A stretch of DNA of 64,000 nucleotides from Takakia lepidozioides (Eukaryota > Streptophyta > Takakiopsida > Takakiales > Takakiaceae): contig CM060731.1 in the NCBI GenBank assembly GCA_030704615.1, forward strand, positions 31,806,001 through 31,870,000. Direction: 5' to 3'. Below the pieces are notes generated by a model. That model ran no database searches, had not been told where the DNA came from, and saw only the letters and a program-made list of their open reading frames with translations. A program made the translations under genes and the position numbers. Below are positions 11,601-22,963 of this stretch, one piece after another. Position 1 is the first letter of the stretch; the number at the start of each line of letters is the position of its first letter.

Positions 11601-13956
11601 AAGAGGATTTAACATGCGTGTACTGTTTTCAACCTGTCTAATGTGAGTTCTGGTTACAAATTTCATGGGAACAGATACTGAGGTCACTTCCACTAAGTCT
11701 CATGCGGTTGTCAGGCAACCCTATTGTTTCTAGTACTCGGAACTATCGAAAGCAGACCGTGACGGCCATGCCCACGGTAGCACTCATGTCTTTTGAGTAT
11801 CCTTCCATTTTTATCAGTACACTAGAGGGAGACCATGTGATGGCAGGGCCTTGGGCTATGCATGTTCACTCAAAAGTTTTCAGTACCCTGTTTTCTGTAC
11901 TATGGTTGATGGTAAATCTAGTTCCTCTAATACAGAAATGGTTGATCAGCTGCAATACTTGGATGAGAGTCCTGTTTTTGAAAAAGAGAAACGTTTAGCA
12001 GCTGCCTGGACTGATGGTGGGCTTGAGGTTAGAACCCATCACATTTCCTATAACTTCACAATCGCGTCATTCTAGCATTTAGTTTCATTTCGAAATTTTG
12101 GATAGAGTTTGTGTGAGGCCTGTTTACAAGAGAGGAGCACCTCCTATGACACAAACTTTGTCCAGTATCACTGGGCTTAGTATCCTCGGACTGAAACCTT
12201 GAGAGGATATGTCATAGCTAGCCAATGTTACTGTATAAAATTCAATTAGTACATGTTTGCTCCTTACACATGAGCTTGGAGCTTTGGCAGGGTTTAGTTC
12301 TTGCAGGTTAGTTATAGGCAAGCATATCCTCTGAATGCAGTTCCTCTCTCCTCCTCATGCCTGGAGTGTCTCTTCCCTCTCACCCTAAACCATTGGGGAC
12401 TTTGGTAGTATATTTGAATGCATCATGATTGATGACTTCCTTTCTGGGGTCAAATTCAATACCTCTCAGACCAGGATGACGACTGGGTTTTGTGTGTGCA
12501 GAGTGAGAAGGACATGCGAGACATAATCTCTAAGGAAGAGGCTGCTACGCGTGAAAGACACCGCAAAGGCAAGTCCTTGCGTCATTCTGAAAGAGTCAAT
12601 GTATCTTTCATTCTTTCTGTGTGGATGTAATAGTTTTCTCTTCTTCTCTAGCTCTTGATGACATTGTGGCTTTTCTCATTGAGTCCACCATTGTCACATG
12701 GGCCCTATCCGTGCCGGCATTTACTTCAGAATCAAATGCCCCAGTGGGATGGGCATGGATATTCTACAAAAGAGTATGCAGGGATGTACTTGTAATTTCA
12801 ATGCATGTGGTAAGGAACATGATGTGTGCAGAAATCAATCACTGATTTTTGGGGTGCTGCAGCCTTTGATGATATGATAGTAAAAGCGAAAAAAGACCAT
12901 GCAGAAAAGATTAAGCAAGAACAAGATGTGGCCATAATACTGGAACAAGAAAGACTAGAAGCGGAGAGGCGAGAGCTTGAAGTGAAGGAGCTGGGCAAGG
13001 CATCCTTAGCCTCAGGGAGTGAGAGCCATCCAGTAGCAATATTTCCGACTCACGAACTGATACCAAGATCAAACAAAGAAGCCAAGAAAAGAGGGGCTAG
13101 CACACTCGACCTTGGTGATCAAGTTGATGAATCCCCTCAAAAATTGCTGAAGCCTACAACTGCCCCCTGTGATGAAATGGAAGTGGAGGCTGCTGTGTGT
13201 GCCGCTGCCAGAGACTTCATGGACTTGGATTGTAGTGACGCTGAGGCAGGGGCTAAGTCCGATCACAAAGAAAGTTCTACGTTTTGTGATGGGAACAATG
13301 TTGCTGAGAGGTTTCTGACAGCCATTGATGCACATCAGGGTAACATGCACCTGGATCATGTTATTGCAAGTTCAGATGATATCCGTGCGAGAGTTCTTCA
13401 GCACATTGAGCGGTCACAAATCCCCTCTAATTCAGAAGTGCCCTTTCAGCCATTGAACGCGATCTTGCTGGAAGATGATGCCAACCTGATGGGGCCAAGT
13501 TATCTCCAGACACCTAATCATCAGGATATTATAGAGGAAGATACTGAGAGCCCACGGCCTCCAATGAGGTCTGCAGAACAGCTACTGGAGTGGGCTGTAA
13601 AGGAGAGAGAATTCAAGCGAGATCTTCAGGAGCGAGTGCTTCGAAAGGCGGCAGCAGATGCTGACAAGCGCCTCCTGAGCAACTCTGAGATGGCTGGGGA
13701 GGATGAATCTGGTATGCAAACTGCGAGACCCATAATCTGGGGTACCGCAATCTATCAAGATCTGTGGGTCAAAGCTGCTAGCATTGGTGAAGATATTGAA
13801 CTGGAGCTCACTGCCGCAAGTTCCCCCATCTCCATTTCCGAGGAGGTAGACTATACCCTCCTTCCCTGTGATGAGGGTGAAGATGGAGGCCTCCCTGATC
13901 AATCTCTTGAGCAAATTTCAATGATGGAAAGTTCATCTGTTCTGATGTCATCCTAG
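8697..13956 (+). CDS. DNAAF1: Dynein axonemal assembly factor 1 (LRRC50/ODA7) orthologue, eleven exons
   Basis: A cytoplasmic leucine-rich-repeat factor that pre-assembles outer (and some inner) dynein arms for motile cilia. Exons: 8697-8761, 9327-9375, 9585-9651, 9806-9867, 10118-10189, 10587-10685, 11139-11204, 11675-11776, 11950-12027, 12502-12600, 12832-13956. They give one 627-residue frame. The N-terminus 'MTPESLKKLCRDLKL' and 'PELNDVIHLHQK' match the LRRC50 start. About six LRRs follow (NLHEYTGLRTVYLECN, GLEPLVNLRCLYLNQN, GLDSLKHLEILDLADNQ), then the diagnostic LRR-cap region GNPIVSSTRNYRKQTVTAMP and LQYLDESPVFEKEKRLAAAW. A charged coiled coil covers roughly residues 250-300, and the C-terminal third is acidic and weakly conserved. 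The exon 10 to 11 junction is the least certain: a GC-type donor at 12569 is an alternative to the GTATCT donor at 12601. Expression in spermatogenous tissue is expected from its role, not seen. Confidence 0.93.
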
Positions 13957-14189
13957 CAGATCCAAGAAAAATGAAAATCAGAGGATTGAATAGCACTATT
14001 GAGCATGGAGTGTGAAATCTGGCAATTATTAGTATCACCTCTGTGAGAAGTCATATTTCACATCTTTTCAATATACCTTGGCTAAGCAATTTCAAACTGG
14101 TATGTCAAGTTAATCTGAATTGATCATATACTCCACACTATTAACCACTGCTGGGTATATGACACAGCCTCATCTGATGATGTCATTTA
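13957..14189. other. 3' flank of DNAAF1
   Basis: AT-rich sequence that probably holds the DNAAF1 3' UTR. No other feature is seen before the LINE. Confidence 0.5.
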
Positions 14190-16225
14190 TAAGAACTTGT
14201 GTTGGGCGAGCTGGCCATGTCTCCAGTGTTTAGATTGAATGAGTTAAAGTGCATGACCAAACTTGCGGTACCTCTCATCTGGAAGACTGAAATGATCCCC
14301 TTTCGCTGGCGACAGGGGGTCATTGTCAATCTATACAAGAAGGGTGACAGAGAAGAACCGGGGAACTACCGTGGCATCACGCTCCTCAATGCTGTTGGCA
14401 AGACATTCTGCAGAGTTATAAGTTCTCGTCTCGAGGTTGATCTGGAGTCTAGAGGTTGTTTCCACGAAGGCCAAGCTGGCTTTCGGCGAAACAGGGGCTG
14501 TGTGGATCATATCTTCACTCTAAGCCAGATTATCCAGGGAAGGAAAAAAGAAGGGAAACCCACTTATGTCTTTTTCCTGGATGTCAAAAAGGCTTATGAC
14601 ACAGTGTGGAGAGATGGCCTATGGTTCCGCCTCTGGTCTTGTGGGATCAAGGGAAAGATGTGGAGAGTTGTCCACAACTTGTATGCTCACACCAAAAGCT
14701 GTGTCACTGTTAACGGACAGAAGTCCAACTTCTTTGACATAGACCAAGGTGTAGCTCAAGGATGTACTCTCACCCTCTGCTCTTCAATGTTTTCATCAAT
14801 CAACTCCTCGAGGATGTGGAAAGTGAGGGATTTGGGTTAAGGGTGGGTGATACCACCATACCAGCCCTTATGTTTGCGGATGACTTCGCAGGCATAGGGG
14901 AGACTCCAACCAATCTCCAGGAGTTGATTGATTGCGCGAAGAGATACTTTGATCTTTGGGGGCTAGAGGCTAATGTCAGCAAATGTGCAGTGGTAGCATT
15001 CAACGACAGAGGAGAGGGAGGAAGTGATCTTAAGTGGCAGTGGGGTAGCCAAGAGATCCCAGTCCTCCCTTCCTACACTTACCTGGGCGTTGAGTTCTCC
15101 TCCAATTGTAATTGGGATGCACATATCCGGAAAGTTGTTCAAACTGGCAAGGGCAAAGCTCTGGGGCTCACTAAATTTTTCCTCTGCAGAGGGGTCAACT
15201 CTGAGGTTAAGAACACCCTGCTTTGTCGCGTTATTAGACCTGCCTTGGAGTACGGATCTGCTATATGGGTTGATAACTCCAACCAGGCTAAGTCTCTAGA
15301 ATCCATTCAAGTGGGGGTGCTTAAGGAGTGTATGTCAGCATGCTCCAAAACAGCCAATGTGGCTGTTCGGGGTGAGTTTGGCATTCTGTCCTTAAGCTCC
15401 CGACGAGATGAATTCAAGGTCAGATGGTGGGGTCAGCTGCAACATATGCCCAACACCAGATATCCTAAGTTAATCGACTCTATATCTTGGAAACAGGACC
15501 ACCCTGTCAAACAGGCTAAGTCCTGGCAGAAGAGAGTAGAAGAGATCCTCAAGGACCTGGACCTGGATCCGCAAGTCTTGACCCTGCTGGATAAATCTGA
15601 CTTAGAGGCTGTAGTGTCCTCAGCCGAGATTGTCTGATGAAAATGAAGTTAGGCAGAAAACTTCCCTGAACTTGTTTCCAGTCAGTGACATGGGGGAGGA
15701 CATCTTGGATGACCTCAAGGGTCTACCCACTCTCGGCACTAGACTGAAATTTAAACTCAGGGCAGGAAGCCTACCTTTGAACAGCAAACAGAAGCAGAGA
15801 GGAAAGGGAGAGTGCAATTGCCCGTTGTGTGGGCAATCTGAAGACAGTATTCATTTTCTGATACACTGTCCGGGGTTCTCTCACCAAAGAGACGCTCTCT
15901 TCAAATCTATTAAGGGAATTGTGCCTGTACCCCTGTTTACCAACTTTGAAAGTCTTGAGGCTGAGCCAAAAGCCCAGGCCCTCCTGAGGCCTAGTTTTTG
16001 GGCAAATCACACACAGCAGATTGATGCTTGTGTGAAGGGATTTCTAGAGGATATCTGGAAAACCCGGATTAATTCTATATATGGAGGTAAGTCTTACTAC
16101 CAACGTCAGCCCCTGACAGAGGTAGGTTCTGTCCCTTTTGTTCCTGCTCAAACTGGGCGCGGGGTCAAAGGCCACAAGGCTACGGCAAACAACGTCTTAT
16201 GAGTACAATCTTTTCTCTTCAGTTC
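14190..16225 (+). mobile_element. LINE (non-LTR retrotransposon), 5'-truncated, frameshifted
   Basis: Encodes a non-LTR reverse transcriptase. A first frame (14199-14840) has the finger and palm motifs 'YKKGDREEPGNYRGITLLN', 'EGQAGFRRNRGCVDHI' and 'FFLDVKKAYDTVW'. A second frame (about 14770-15637) has the catalytic FADD box (in PALMFADDFAGIG) and the thumb region. A third (15630-16202) ends in a C-x2-C-x7-H-x4-C knuckle (CPLCGQSEDSIHFLIHC), as in the zf-RVT end of LINE ORF2. A single-base indel near 14770 breaks the first two frames, and the second and third are also out of phase, so this copy is dead. The endonuclease domain and ORF1 are missing, as expected from 5' truncation. The 3' end (gccacaaggctacggcaaac, from 16171) recurs elsewhere in the window. 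The LINE clade was not determined. Confidence 0.9.
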
Positions 16226-16707
16226 AGAACGTCTGTTAGAGGTTAGGCCGCATCCCCTTCCCCTTGCAGTATTGTCTTGCTTTGGAGGCTCTCTACAGAA
16301 TAGTGCAGGCAGGTGATTTAGTTCCACAGACATGCTGGCAGGCTTGCACTAACCACAGACATTGACTTTCACCTTGTGAGCACTTCCTTTTATGGAAGAC
16401 TGGTTCTCCTATGTGACACGTTTTGCAAGGGGATAAAGGAACACGGTAGTTTTACTGTGTGAGACTTGAAATGCAACATCGCCCCTGTTCTTGGAGCAAA
16501 CTTTGAGGATTGGGAACATACTGATCTGCAAGCAGAAAGGTGTCAGACACACAATATCAGTTAGTTCCCTGGGCATTTGTACCACTTCATTGTACAGATA
16601 ATTTTGAGCTCAGCATGGAGTCCTTTGATTTGTGTATTTAATTTGTCTTGTACAATGAATGTATTGAACAGTTGTCAATTCAATGCGGCTGTCCACTGGC
16701 TCCTTTC

Positions 16708-18822
16708 CTACACCTCTCCCTCCATTATTTTTCTCACCCTTGCCTTGTCGTCCCACCTGCCAGCCACAGCATATATATCTGATAGCAGCAGCACACAAGG
16801 TGCGGCATGCTGTGGATCCCACTTAAGAATGTAATTTGCTGCACGTTCTGCTACCTCCACGACACCGTGCATTCTGCATGCACCAAGCAAAGCCCCCCAT
16901 ACGCCAGCATCTGGTTCAATTGGCATTTTGTTTATGAAGTCCTCCGCCTCATCCAATTGCCCGGCCCGGCCAAGAAGGTCCACAACGCAGCCAAAATGCT
17001 CCACAGTAGGAGTTAGACCATGATCTCGAGTCATGGAAACAAAGTATCGATAACCTTCATCCACTAAGCCAACATGGCTACATGCAGAAAGAAGAGAAGT
17101 AAAAGTGACCTTGTTCGGTTTCAAACCCTCCTGCTGCATCTGTTCAAATAGTTGCAGGGCCTCCCTGCCACATCCATGCTGGGCACATCCGGCAATCATA
17201 GCGTTCCATGAGACGGAATCTCGTTTTGACATATTGTTGAACACTTGACGTGCATCCTTCATGCTCCCGCATCTGGCATACATGTCAGTAAGGGCAGTGT
17301 CAAGAATAATATTTGGAGCGATTCCAGCTTTGATGATGTGAGAATGGACCTCTTTGCCCTTCTCCAGGATTCCTAGGATAGAACAGGCATTGAGAGCACA
17401 AGTGAATGTCACCCTATTCGGTTTCACCCCTTCCTGTTGCATCTGTTGATACATCTCGAAAGCCTCCCCACCAAACCCATGCAGGGTATATCCTGCAATC
17501 ATTGTGCTCCATGAGACCACATCACCTTTAGGCATATTGTTGAACACTTGACGTGCATCCTTCATGCTCCCGCATTTGGCATACATGTCAACAAGGGCAT
17601 TCTCCAGAGTCGTATCCAGCACAATTCCAGCTTCCATGATGTCAGCGTGCACGTCTTGGCCATGTTCCAGGGCCCCTAGGCTGGCACACGCATTGAGAAT
17701 GCAAATGAATGTGACCCTGTCAGGCATAACCCCTTCCTGCTGCATTTGCTGATAGATCTCAAAAGCCTCCCTACCATGCCCAGCCTGAGCATATCCTGCA
17801 ATCATTACACTCCATGAGACCACATCTTTTTTAGCCATAAGGTCGAAAGCTTTATGCGCATCCTTCAAGCTCCCGCATTTCGCGTACATGTCAACTAGGG
17901 TGTTTTCCAATTCTATGTGTGGCGCAATGCCAGATTTGATGAAGTCAGCATGTACCTCTTTGCCCTTATCCAGGGCTCCTAGGCTGGCGCACGCATTTAG
18001 CACACAAATGAAGGTGACTTTGTCGGGTATCACCCCTTCCAGTTGCATTTCTTCATATATCTCCAAAGCCTGCTTACCACACCCATGCTGCTGCGTGTGT
18101 CCAGCTATCATGGCATTCCATGATACCACATTTCGTTGAACCATATTGTCAAATACTTGAAGGGCATCCTTCATGCTCCCACATTTAGCATACATGTCGA
18201 CAAGGGTATTCTCCAGATTTATATATGGCTCAATCCCAGCTTTTATGATGTCAGCATGGACCTCCTTGCCCTTTTCCAGGGCTCCTAGGCTGGTACATGC
18301 ATTGAGAACGCAAATAAATGTGACACTGTTGGGGGTCACCCCCGCCTCTTGCATTTGCTTATACATCTTGAAAGCCTCCCTACCGAACCCACACTTGGCA
18401 TATCCTGTAATCATTATTGTCCATGTAAACGTATCTCGTTGAGGCATTTTGGCAAACACTTGGCATGCATCCACCAAGCTCCCACACTTGGCATACATAT
18501 TAACCAAAGCATTGAGCAGAAAGATGTTTGGCTTGAGTCTGCTTCGAATAATGTGGGCGTGCACCTGTTTTCCCTCTGCTAGGCCTTTCATGTTAATGCA
18601 CTCCTGCAAGACACAGATATAAGTATTGGAGTCTGCCCAATTGCTTCCTTGGCTCAAAATTTGCAGTGCTTCTTTCAGTCGTCCAGCTTTACACAGTGTC
18701 CTCACATCCTTCTTGTTGACTCCCTCACTTGGTCTTCTTTCAGAAGCAGGGACTGTGGAGGTGCTACGCCTGCTGCTACATTGATATCCAGCAGACAGCT
18801 GTGCCTCATTCAAGCCCTCCAT
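16708..18822 (-). CDS. PLS-class pentatricopeptide repeat protein, E-type, intronless
   Basis: A 704-residue single-exon protein. After a Ser/Arg-rich N-terminus that could be an organelle targeting peptide, about five near-identical P-L-S triplets of roughly 101 residues repeat motifs such as 'LVDMYAKCGSMKDARQVF', 'VVSWSTMIAGY' and 'GVKPNRVTFTCALNACS'. The end has E-type motifs (VWGALLGACRMHGVVEVAE, LLLSDIYAVAGRWDDKARVR) and stops at KIMEGEV, before an E+ or DYW deaminase domain. PLS proteins bind organellar RNA in a sequence-specific way and many direct C-to-U editing. Without DYW this one would need a partner for deamination, or acts in another RNA step. Its RNA target cannot be read from the sequence with confidence. 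The gene lies tail-to-tail with the LINE at 14.2-16.2 kb, and part of its coding sequence is duplicated at 37.6 kb. Confidence 0.95.
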   Translation of the reverse strand: MEGLNEAQLSAGYQCSSRRSTSTVPASERRPSEGVNKKDVRTLCKAGRLKEALQILSQGSNWADSNTYICVLQECINMKGLAEGKQVHAHIIRSRLKPNIFLLNALVNMYAKCGSLVDACQVFAKMPQRDTFTWTIMITGYAKCGFGREAFKMYKQMQEAGVTPNSVTFICVLNACTSLGALEKGKEVHADIIKAGIEPYINLENTLVDMYAKCGSMKDALQVFDNMVQRNVVSWNAMIAGHTQQHGCGKQALEIYEEMQLEGVIPDKVTFICVLNACASLGALDKGKEVHADFIKSGIAPHIELENTLVDMYAKCGSLKDAHKAFDLMAKKDVVSWSVMIAGYAQAGHGREAFEIYQQMQQEGVMPDRVTFICILNACASLGALEHGQDVHADIMEAGIVLDTTLENALVDMYAKCGSMKDARQVFNNMPKGDVVSWSTMIAGYTLHGFGGEAFEMYQQMQQEGVKPNRVTFTCALNACSILGILEKGKEVHSHIIKAGIAPNIILDTALTDMYARCGSMKDARQVFNNMSKRDSVSWNAMIAGCAQHGCGREALQLFEQMQQEGLKPNKVTFTSLLSACSHVGLVDEGYRYFVSMTRDHGLTPTVEHFGCVVDLLGRAGQLDEAEDFINKMPIEPDAGVWGALLGACRMHGVVEVAERAANYILKWDPQHAAPCVLLLSDIYAVAGRWDDKARVRKIMEGEV

Positions 18823-20940
18823 CCTGCAAGAGTCCTGATTCTTAGTTTCAGCACAAAAACTATATCTGCATGCTCTTAGATACGTCGAAGAAAGATATCA
18901 GAATACGGGCAGGTTTCTGATTTTAAAAGAGTTGCAAAAGTACTGCAAGTCATCTACTTTGAGATGACTTGTATCAATTGAGTATGTTTTGGGAACCCTT
19001 GAATGCTTATCAGAACATTACCCATTGTATGCTTGGCCTGGACTTCCAGGGTATAATTCGGAAGTTACACAATCATCATATTTTCCTAGAATTTGAATCA
19101 TAGCAGCAAGCTCTTCTTTCACCCATCGAATCGTGCACTTATGTCTGAAGTCTGGTAATCTTGGACTTTTCTGTGAAACAGAGTGCGGGCAGCTGAGTAC
19201 CCACAATTTGAGCCCCACATAAAAACCAGGCTACTATCACCAAGCATCTTTCAAACGACTGGAATCAACTTTGACCAATGCTACTACTGAGGAAGATAAA
19301 GCTACTGATAGCAACATAACCGTTCTCTTTCCCTGCCGAAAAGCAAAGTTGTCATTGTTCTATGTACACTCTAGTCCACCAATGCACAGATTCAATTGTG
19401 CGCCCTCCTTGACAAACTCTTTTAGGTCCTACACGAAGATGCCCTCACCTTCTCAGACATGTTGCCGCACCACTGTAAAGGACCTGAGAGGAACTCCTCC
19501 CAGAGCCATTCTATGCTCATAGCTATACCTGCATACACATAGCTGCATAAACATGAGAACTTTGCCAGTTGTTGATCTGCTCACTGTATATTGAGGAGTA
19601 CGATTGTAGCTGTTGATTTGAATTCTGCAAGTTACCCTGCGTTATTTCTCTGTGTCACGCATAGAAAGAACATACACACATACCAATTACATATGTTGAA
19701 GAAGATACTGAAGAAGCTTGCGGTGGTCAAGACCACCCTTCAAGCCAGGCTGATTGTGGGTGCTACTCACGTTCCGCCACAGCTCGTGCTTGACCAGACT
19801 GTGTCCTTCGACCACAATCTGTCATCCTACTAGAATCTGGACTTCCATCTTGAAATGGCGACAGGGCTCCGACATTCACACCACAATTAGAGCCATAACC
19901 TGATATCCATCCGCCATCCCATTGTGCTCGACCTTCTGCCCTCGTCAGTACTTCTGCTCTTACCCACGGCATCGCCAAGTTGGGTACCCAAATGGACATC
20001 CAATCTCTGCTACACGGCCTGAGCCCACCCGCCCTCTCCGCGCAAGGAGATGCCAGTGCCTTGGGTATGACCTCCCCCCCCGCGCGCAGGAGGCCTCCAG
20101 AGCATGCTGCCATCCTTGTGCCTGTGATGCAAGGACGAAGCTGGCAGCAACGGTTGAGCAACAAGGACTGAAGCACCAGTTCAAAGCTTTCAATGGGTGG
20201 CACCCTTGGTCACATATCAAAAACACCTTCAACTCATTTTTAATGCGCAGACCAACTAAATTGCACGTTTTTGGTATGTGACCAATTGAATTGCAACGCA
20301 TTGCAAATCATCTCGCCCTTTTGCTCATAAGAAACTAGTCACTTCAAGTGGAGCTTTCCTTCTCTCGAGTCCACTGAACTTGTAGACACCACACGCAGCG
20401 TTGGTGATGATCAAAGCTTTCCAGTGCAGCAGTTGCAAGCACGGCGGATCAAGTGCGGTGATTCACATCTAGAGAAGGGTCGTCTAGGGCTGCGGAGGGA
20501 GAAAGATGGATGGCGACACCACGTAGTGGTACAGTAGATTCCTTCGCGTTTGCCGCACTGTCGCAATTCAGTTACACATGTCTACTTCACTTGCCTAACA
20601 CCACTCCACTTCACTTGCGTATTTCAACGAGCTGTCGACACGAGTTCCAACTCACTCTCATTGGGATTTTAGGGTTTCTATGGACAGACTACACTATACA
20701 CAGCACGGCTGCAAACAGTAGGTGAAAGGGAAGTGGGTGGCTAGCAAAGAAGGTTCAAGTACCAGAATAGCAATGCAGTTTTGATAGCAAATACCAACAG
20801 TAGTTGGGCTCATGGCTGTGAATCGTCAGAGGCTCAAGGCTGAGTCTTTCTTCCCCCTAATTTGTCCCCCGAGCTCCGTGAAGGTTAGGATCACAAGAAC
20901 ACAATTGGAGAGGTTTTGTCACCGAAACCACCTCGGCAAT
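18823..20940. other. Intergenic, no supported gene
   Basis: Probably includes the PPR promoter. Overlapping frames on both strands around 19.76-20.30 kb sit in a GC-rich patch (20.02-20.10 kb has long C and G runs) but show no domain or coherent codon bias. I do not call a gene. Confidence 0.45.
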
Positions 20941-22074
20941 ATGGAGGAGGAGATTTGGAGCATGCTTCCTTTCGAGTTAGTGATGGTAGTGTTGGCCCTT
21001 TTGCCATATCGAAGTCTTGTCCGCTTTAAGTCGGTTTGCAAGTTTGTGGAATTCCCTCCCATCTACTGCCAGTTTCCAACAACTCTGTCAGCAGCTCCCT
21101 CTTCACGAAGAATCCTACGTCTGGTCTTTAAGCAGATACGTACTAAGCCCAGATGTTTTCATGTTGTATGCCCCCACAACTCCACGGTGGCACAGGATCG
21201 ACCTCAAATTCCTCTAGGATATATCGGATATATCACCATGCAGAGCTCGTGCTGCAGATGGCTTATTTTGCCTAACGGACGAGCGCAATGAGGGCGATCA
21301 TGACGTGGTTTGTGTATAATCCTCTCCTGAACACTATCAGACAATTGCCTGCCCTGCCTCACAATCCATCACGTTTCGACGTGTCAGGAGTACATTTGAT
21401 TGTGGATAGATGCACCAAGAGCCACAAGGTCATTGTGGTATCATTCGAGGATCGCGACAATGACAGTATACTTTGGAGAATACACATCTATGACTCAATT
21501 CGCGAGTGTTGGACCGAGACTGGAAAGATGGCAACAGTTGGTGATCGGGACTGGTGTTCAACAAGTGTGACATGTGGCCCTATTCTCTTCGCTCTACTTC
21601 ATGGACCAGAGCTGCCTCGCGTCTTGATGGCTTGTAACATTGGTGGACTAAAGTTGCTATACAGATGCCTGATTTTTGTGGAGGCAATGATTATAGTTTT
21701 GAAGGTCCAGTCCTTGTAGAGAGTGGGGGCCGCCTATTGCTTGTTGAGAATCTTGATCATGCAGCCCCACCCATCATGTGCGTGTGGGAGTTCAAAATTT
21801 CTGCAACGACTGATGCAGAGTGGGTGGAGATTGCAAGTAGTTGGGCCCTCTACTATTTCAAAGTGGTGAGCAACGACAATCTCATATTCTTCTGGGGCAT
21901 TTTCCCCCCCAGCAAAATGTTTCTAGAGTTGAACAAGTAGTTGTGACGCATGACATGAAGCAAAACACATGGACATCCCATCAGGAATTCTTTCCACTTG
22001 AATTGGCAATGACTCCTTGGCAGGATGACATCAGTGTGGCTAGCGGGGGTCTTAGTTTAGGTGCAAAAGTCTAG
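20941..22074 (+). pseudogene. F-box protein pseudogene with several frameshifts
   Basis: The N-terminus 'EEEIWSMLPFELVMVVLALL' and 'YRSLVRFKSVCK' is a clear F-box, the SKP1-binding part of SCF ubiquitin ligases. It is followed by kelch/F-box-associated style segments: LWNSLPSTASF, LSPDVFMLYAPTTPRWHRID, VYNPLLNTIRQLPALP, VLVESGGRLLLVENL and VTHDMKQNTWTSHQEFFP. These homologous segments lie in changing frames (switches near 21048, 21215-21240, 21310, 21660 and 21900), and small introns do not explain all of them. The shift near 21900 is beside a C8 run. It therefore reads as a decayed gene, although sequencing indels could contribute. Typical members are single-exon and about 350-400 residues, which fits the span. 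Confidence 0.75.
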
Positions 22075-22871
22075 ACAAGTTTTTCTTCATTGGCCTTGTT
22101 GCCTTCAGCAGGGCACTGTACTGTATAGGTCCAGTTGGGCACAGGTTTTTGTATTCCTTATGTGTTTCATTGATGGATGATTGAAGATATCCAGGATTTT
22201 ATTACATGAATCATTAACCTTCTTGAAGAGACTAGAGTAGATATTAAATTCCAAAAGAAGTGTACGGCATAATAGAAAACAAGCGTTTTCAGGTCGACCT
22301 CCAAAATGGGTCAGCTACTTGTCCAAACGAGTTATGGGGGCTAAAACCGAAAAGTTCGCCTCAAAGCAGCAGTAGTGAATATCAGCACCCTGATGTGTAC
22401 CTGTTAAAACGTGCCACCTGCTATATAGTCACTTTTATACCCCCTGCCACCTTGTTAACCTCGCCACATGGGCACCGGGTAGAATTTGCATGTGCCTGGT
22501 GACTACGAACAGGCATGAGGAATCCACGTCTCTCCCTCCCTTTGCTTTCTCTCACACACATAGCCAATGCACAGAGCTTGCAGGTCGTTCCACAAGTGTT
22601 TACTATGTGAGTTGTACTTGCTTAAGATGCATGAATGCTCAATTGTGATGAATAAGGGCCCTGGTTTGAAAGGGGGTGTGGGGATTAGAGAGTGGTCCAA
22701 GAATTATGAAGTCGGAGTTATAGTAAGCTGCAGGAGTTCAAATTAATAACTGTCATGTAAGGGGGGGGGGGGAGGAGGCAGGAACATAAGACCTATTAAA
22801 TAGGGGATGGTTCATGGTTAGATTGGGGTAGGCAGGCGTGGTGGTTTCTAGGAGTGACGTGTCTGAGAGCA
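22075..22871. other. Intergenic, no supported gene
   Basis: Nothing recognised apart from a poly-G run (about 12 G) near 22760, followed by a purine-rich stretch. Confidence 0.4.
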
Positions 22872-22963
22872 GCCTTCTAGACGGTCCCACCGCTTGAGCG
22901 GTGGGCGGCCTTCTAGAAGGGTCCCACCGCCCCCCTCAAGGTATATAAAGAGAGCCAGGCTCT
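22872..22963 (+). promoter_or_regulatory. TATA box preceded by a perfect hairpin and direct repeats
   Basis: A perfect 20-bp inverted repeat with 9-bp arms and a 2-nt loop (CCCACCGCT-TG-AGCGGTGGG) occupies 22886-22905. It sits in the first of two direct repeats (gccttctagacggtcccacc at 22872 and a relative at 22908). A canonical TATATAAAG follows at 22942-22950, and a short inverted repeat AGAGCC-A-GGCTCT at 22951-22963. This is the layout of a promoter, or of an LTR or retroposon promoter, but no gene is recognised downstream. Confidence 0.45.

Noticed and set aside
12124-12321. Minus-strand frame inside DNAAF1
   Set aside because: It lies within an intron of DNAAF1 and has no homology.
19763-20301. 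Several overlapping frames in a GC-rich patch
   Set aside because: Both strands and several frames are open together, a composition effect. No motif was recognised.
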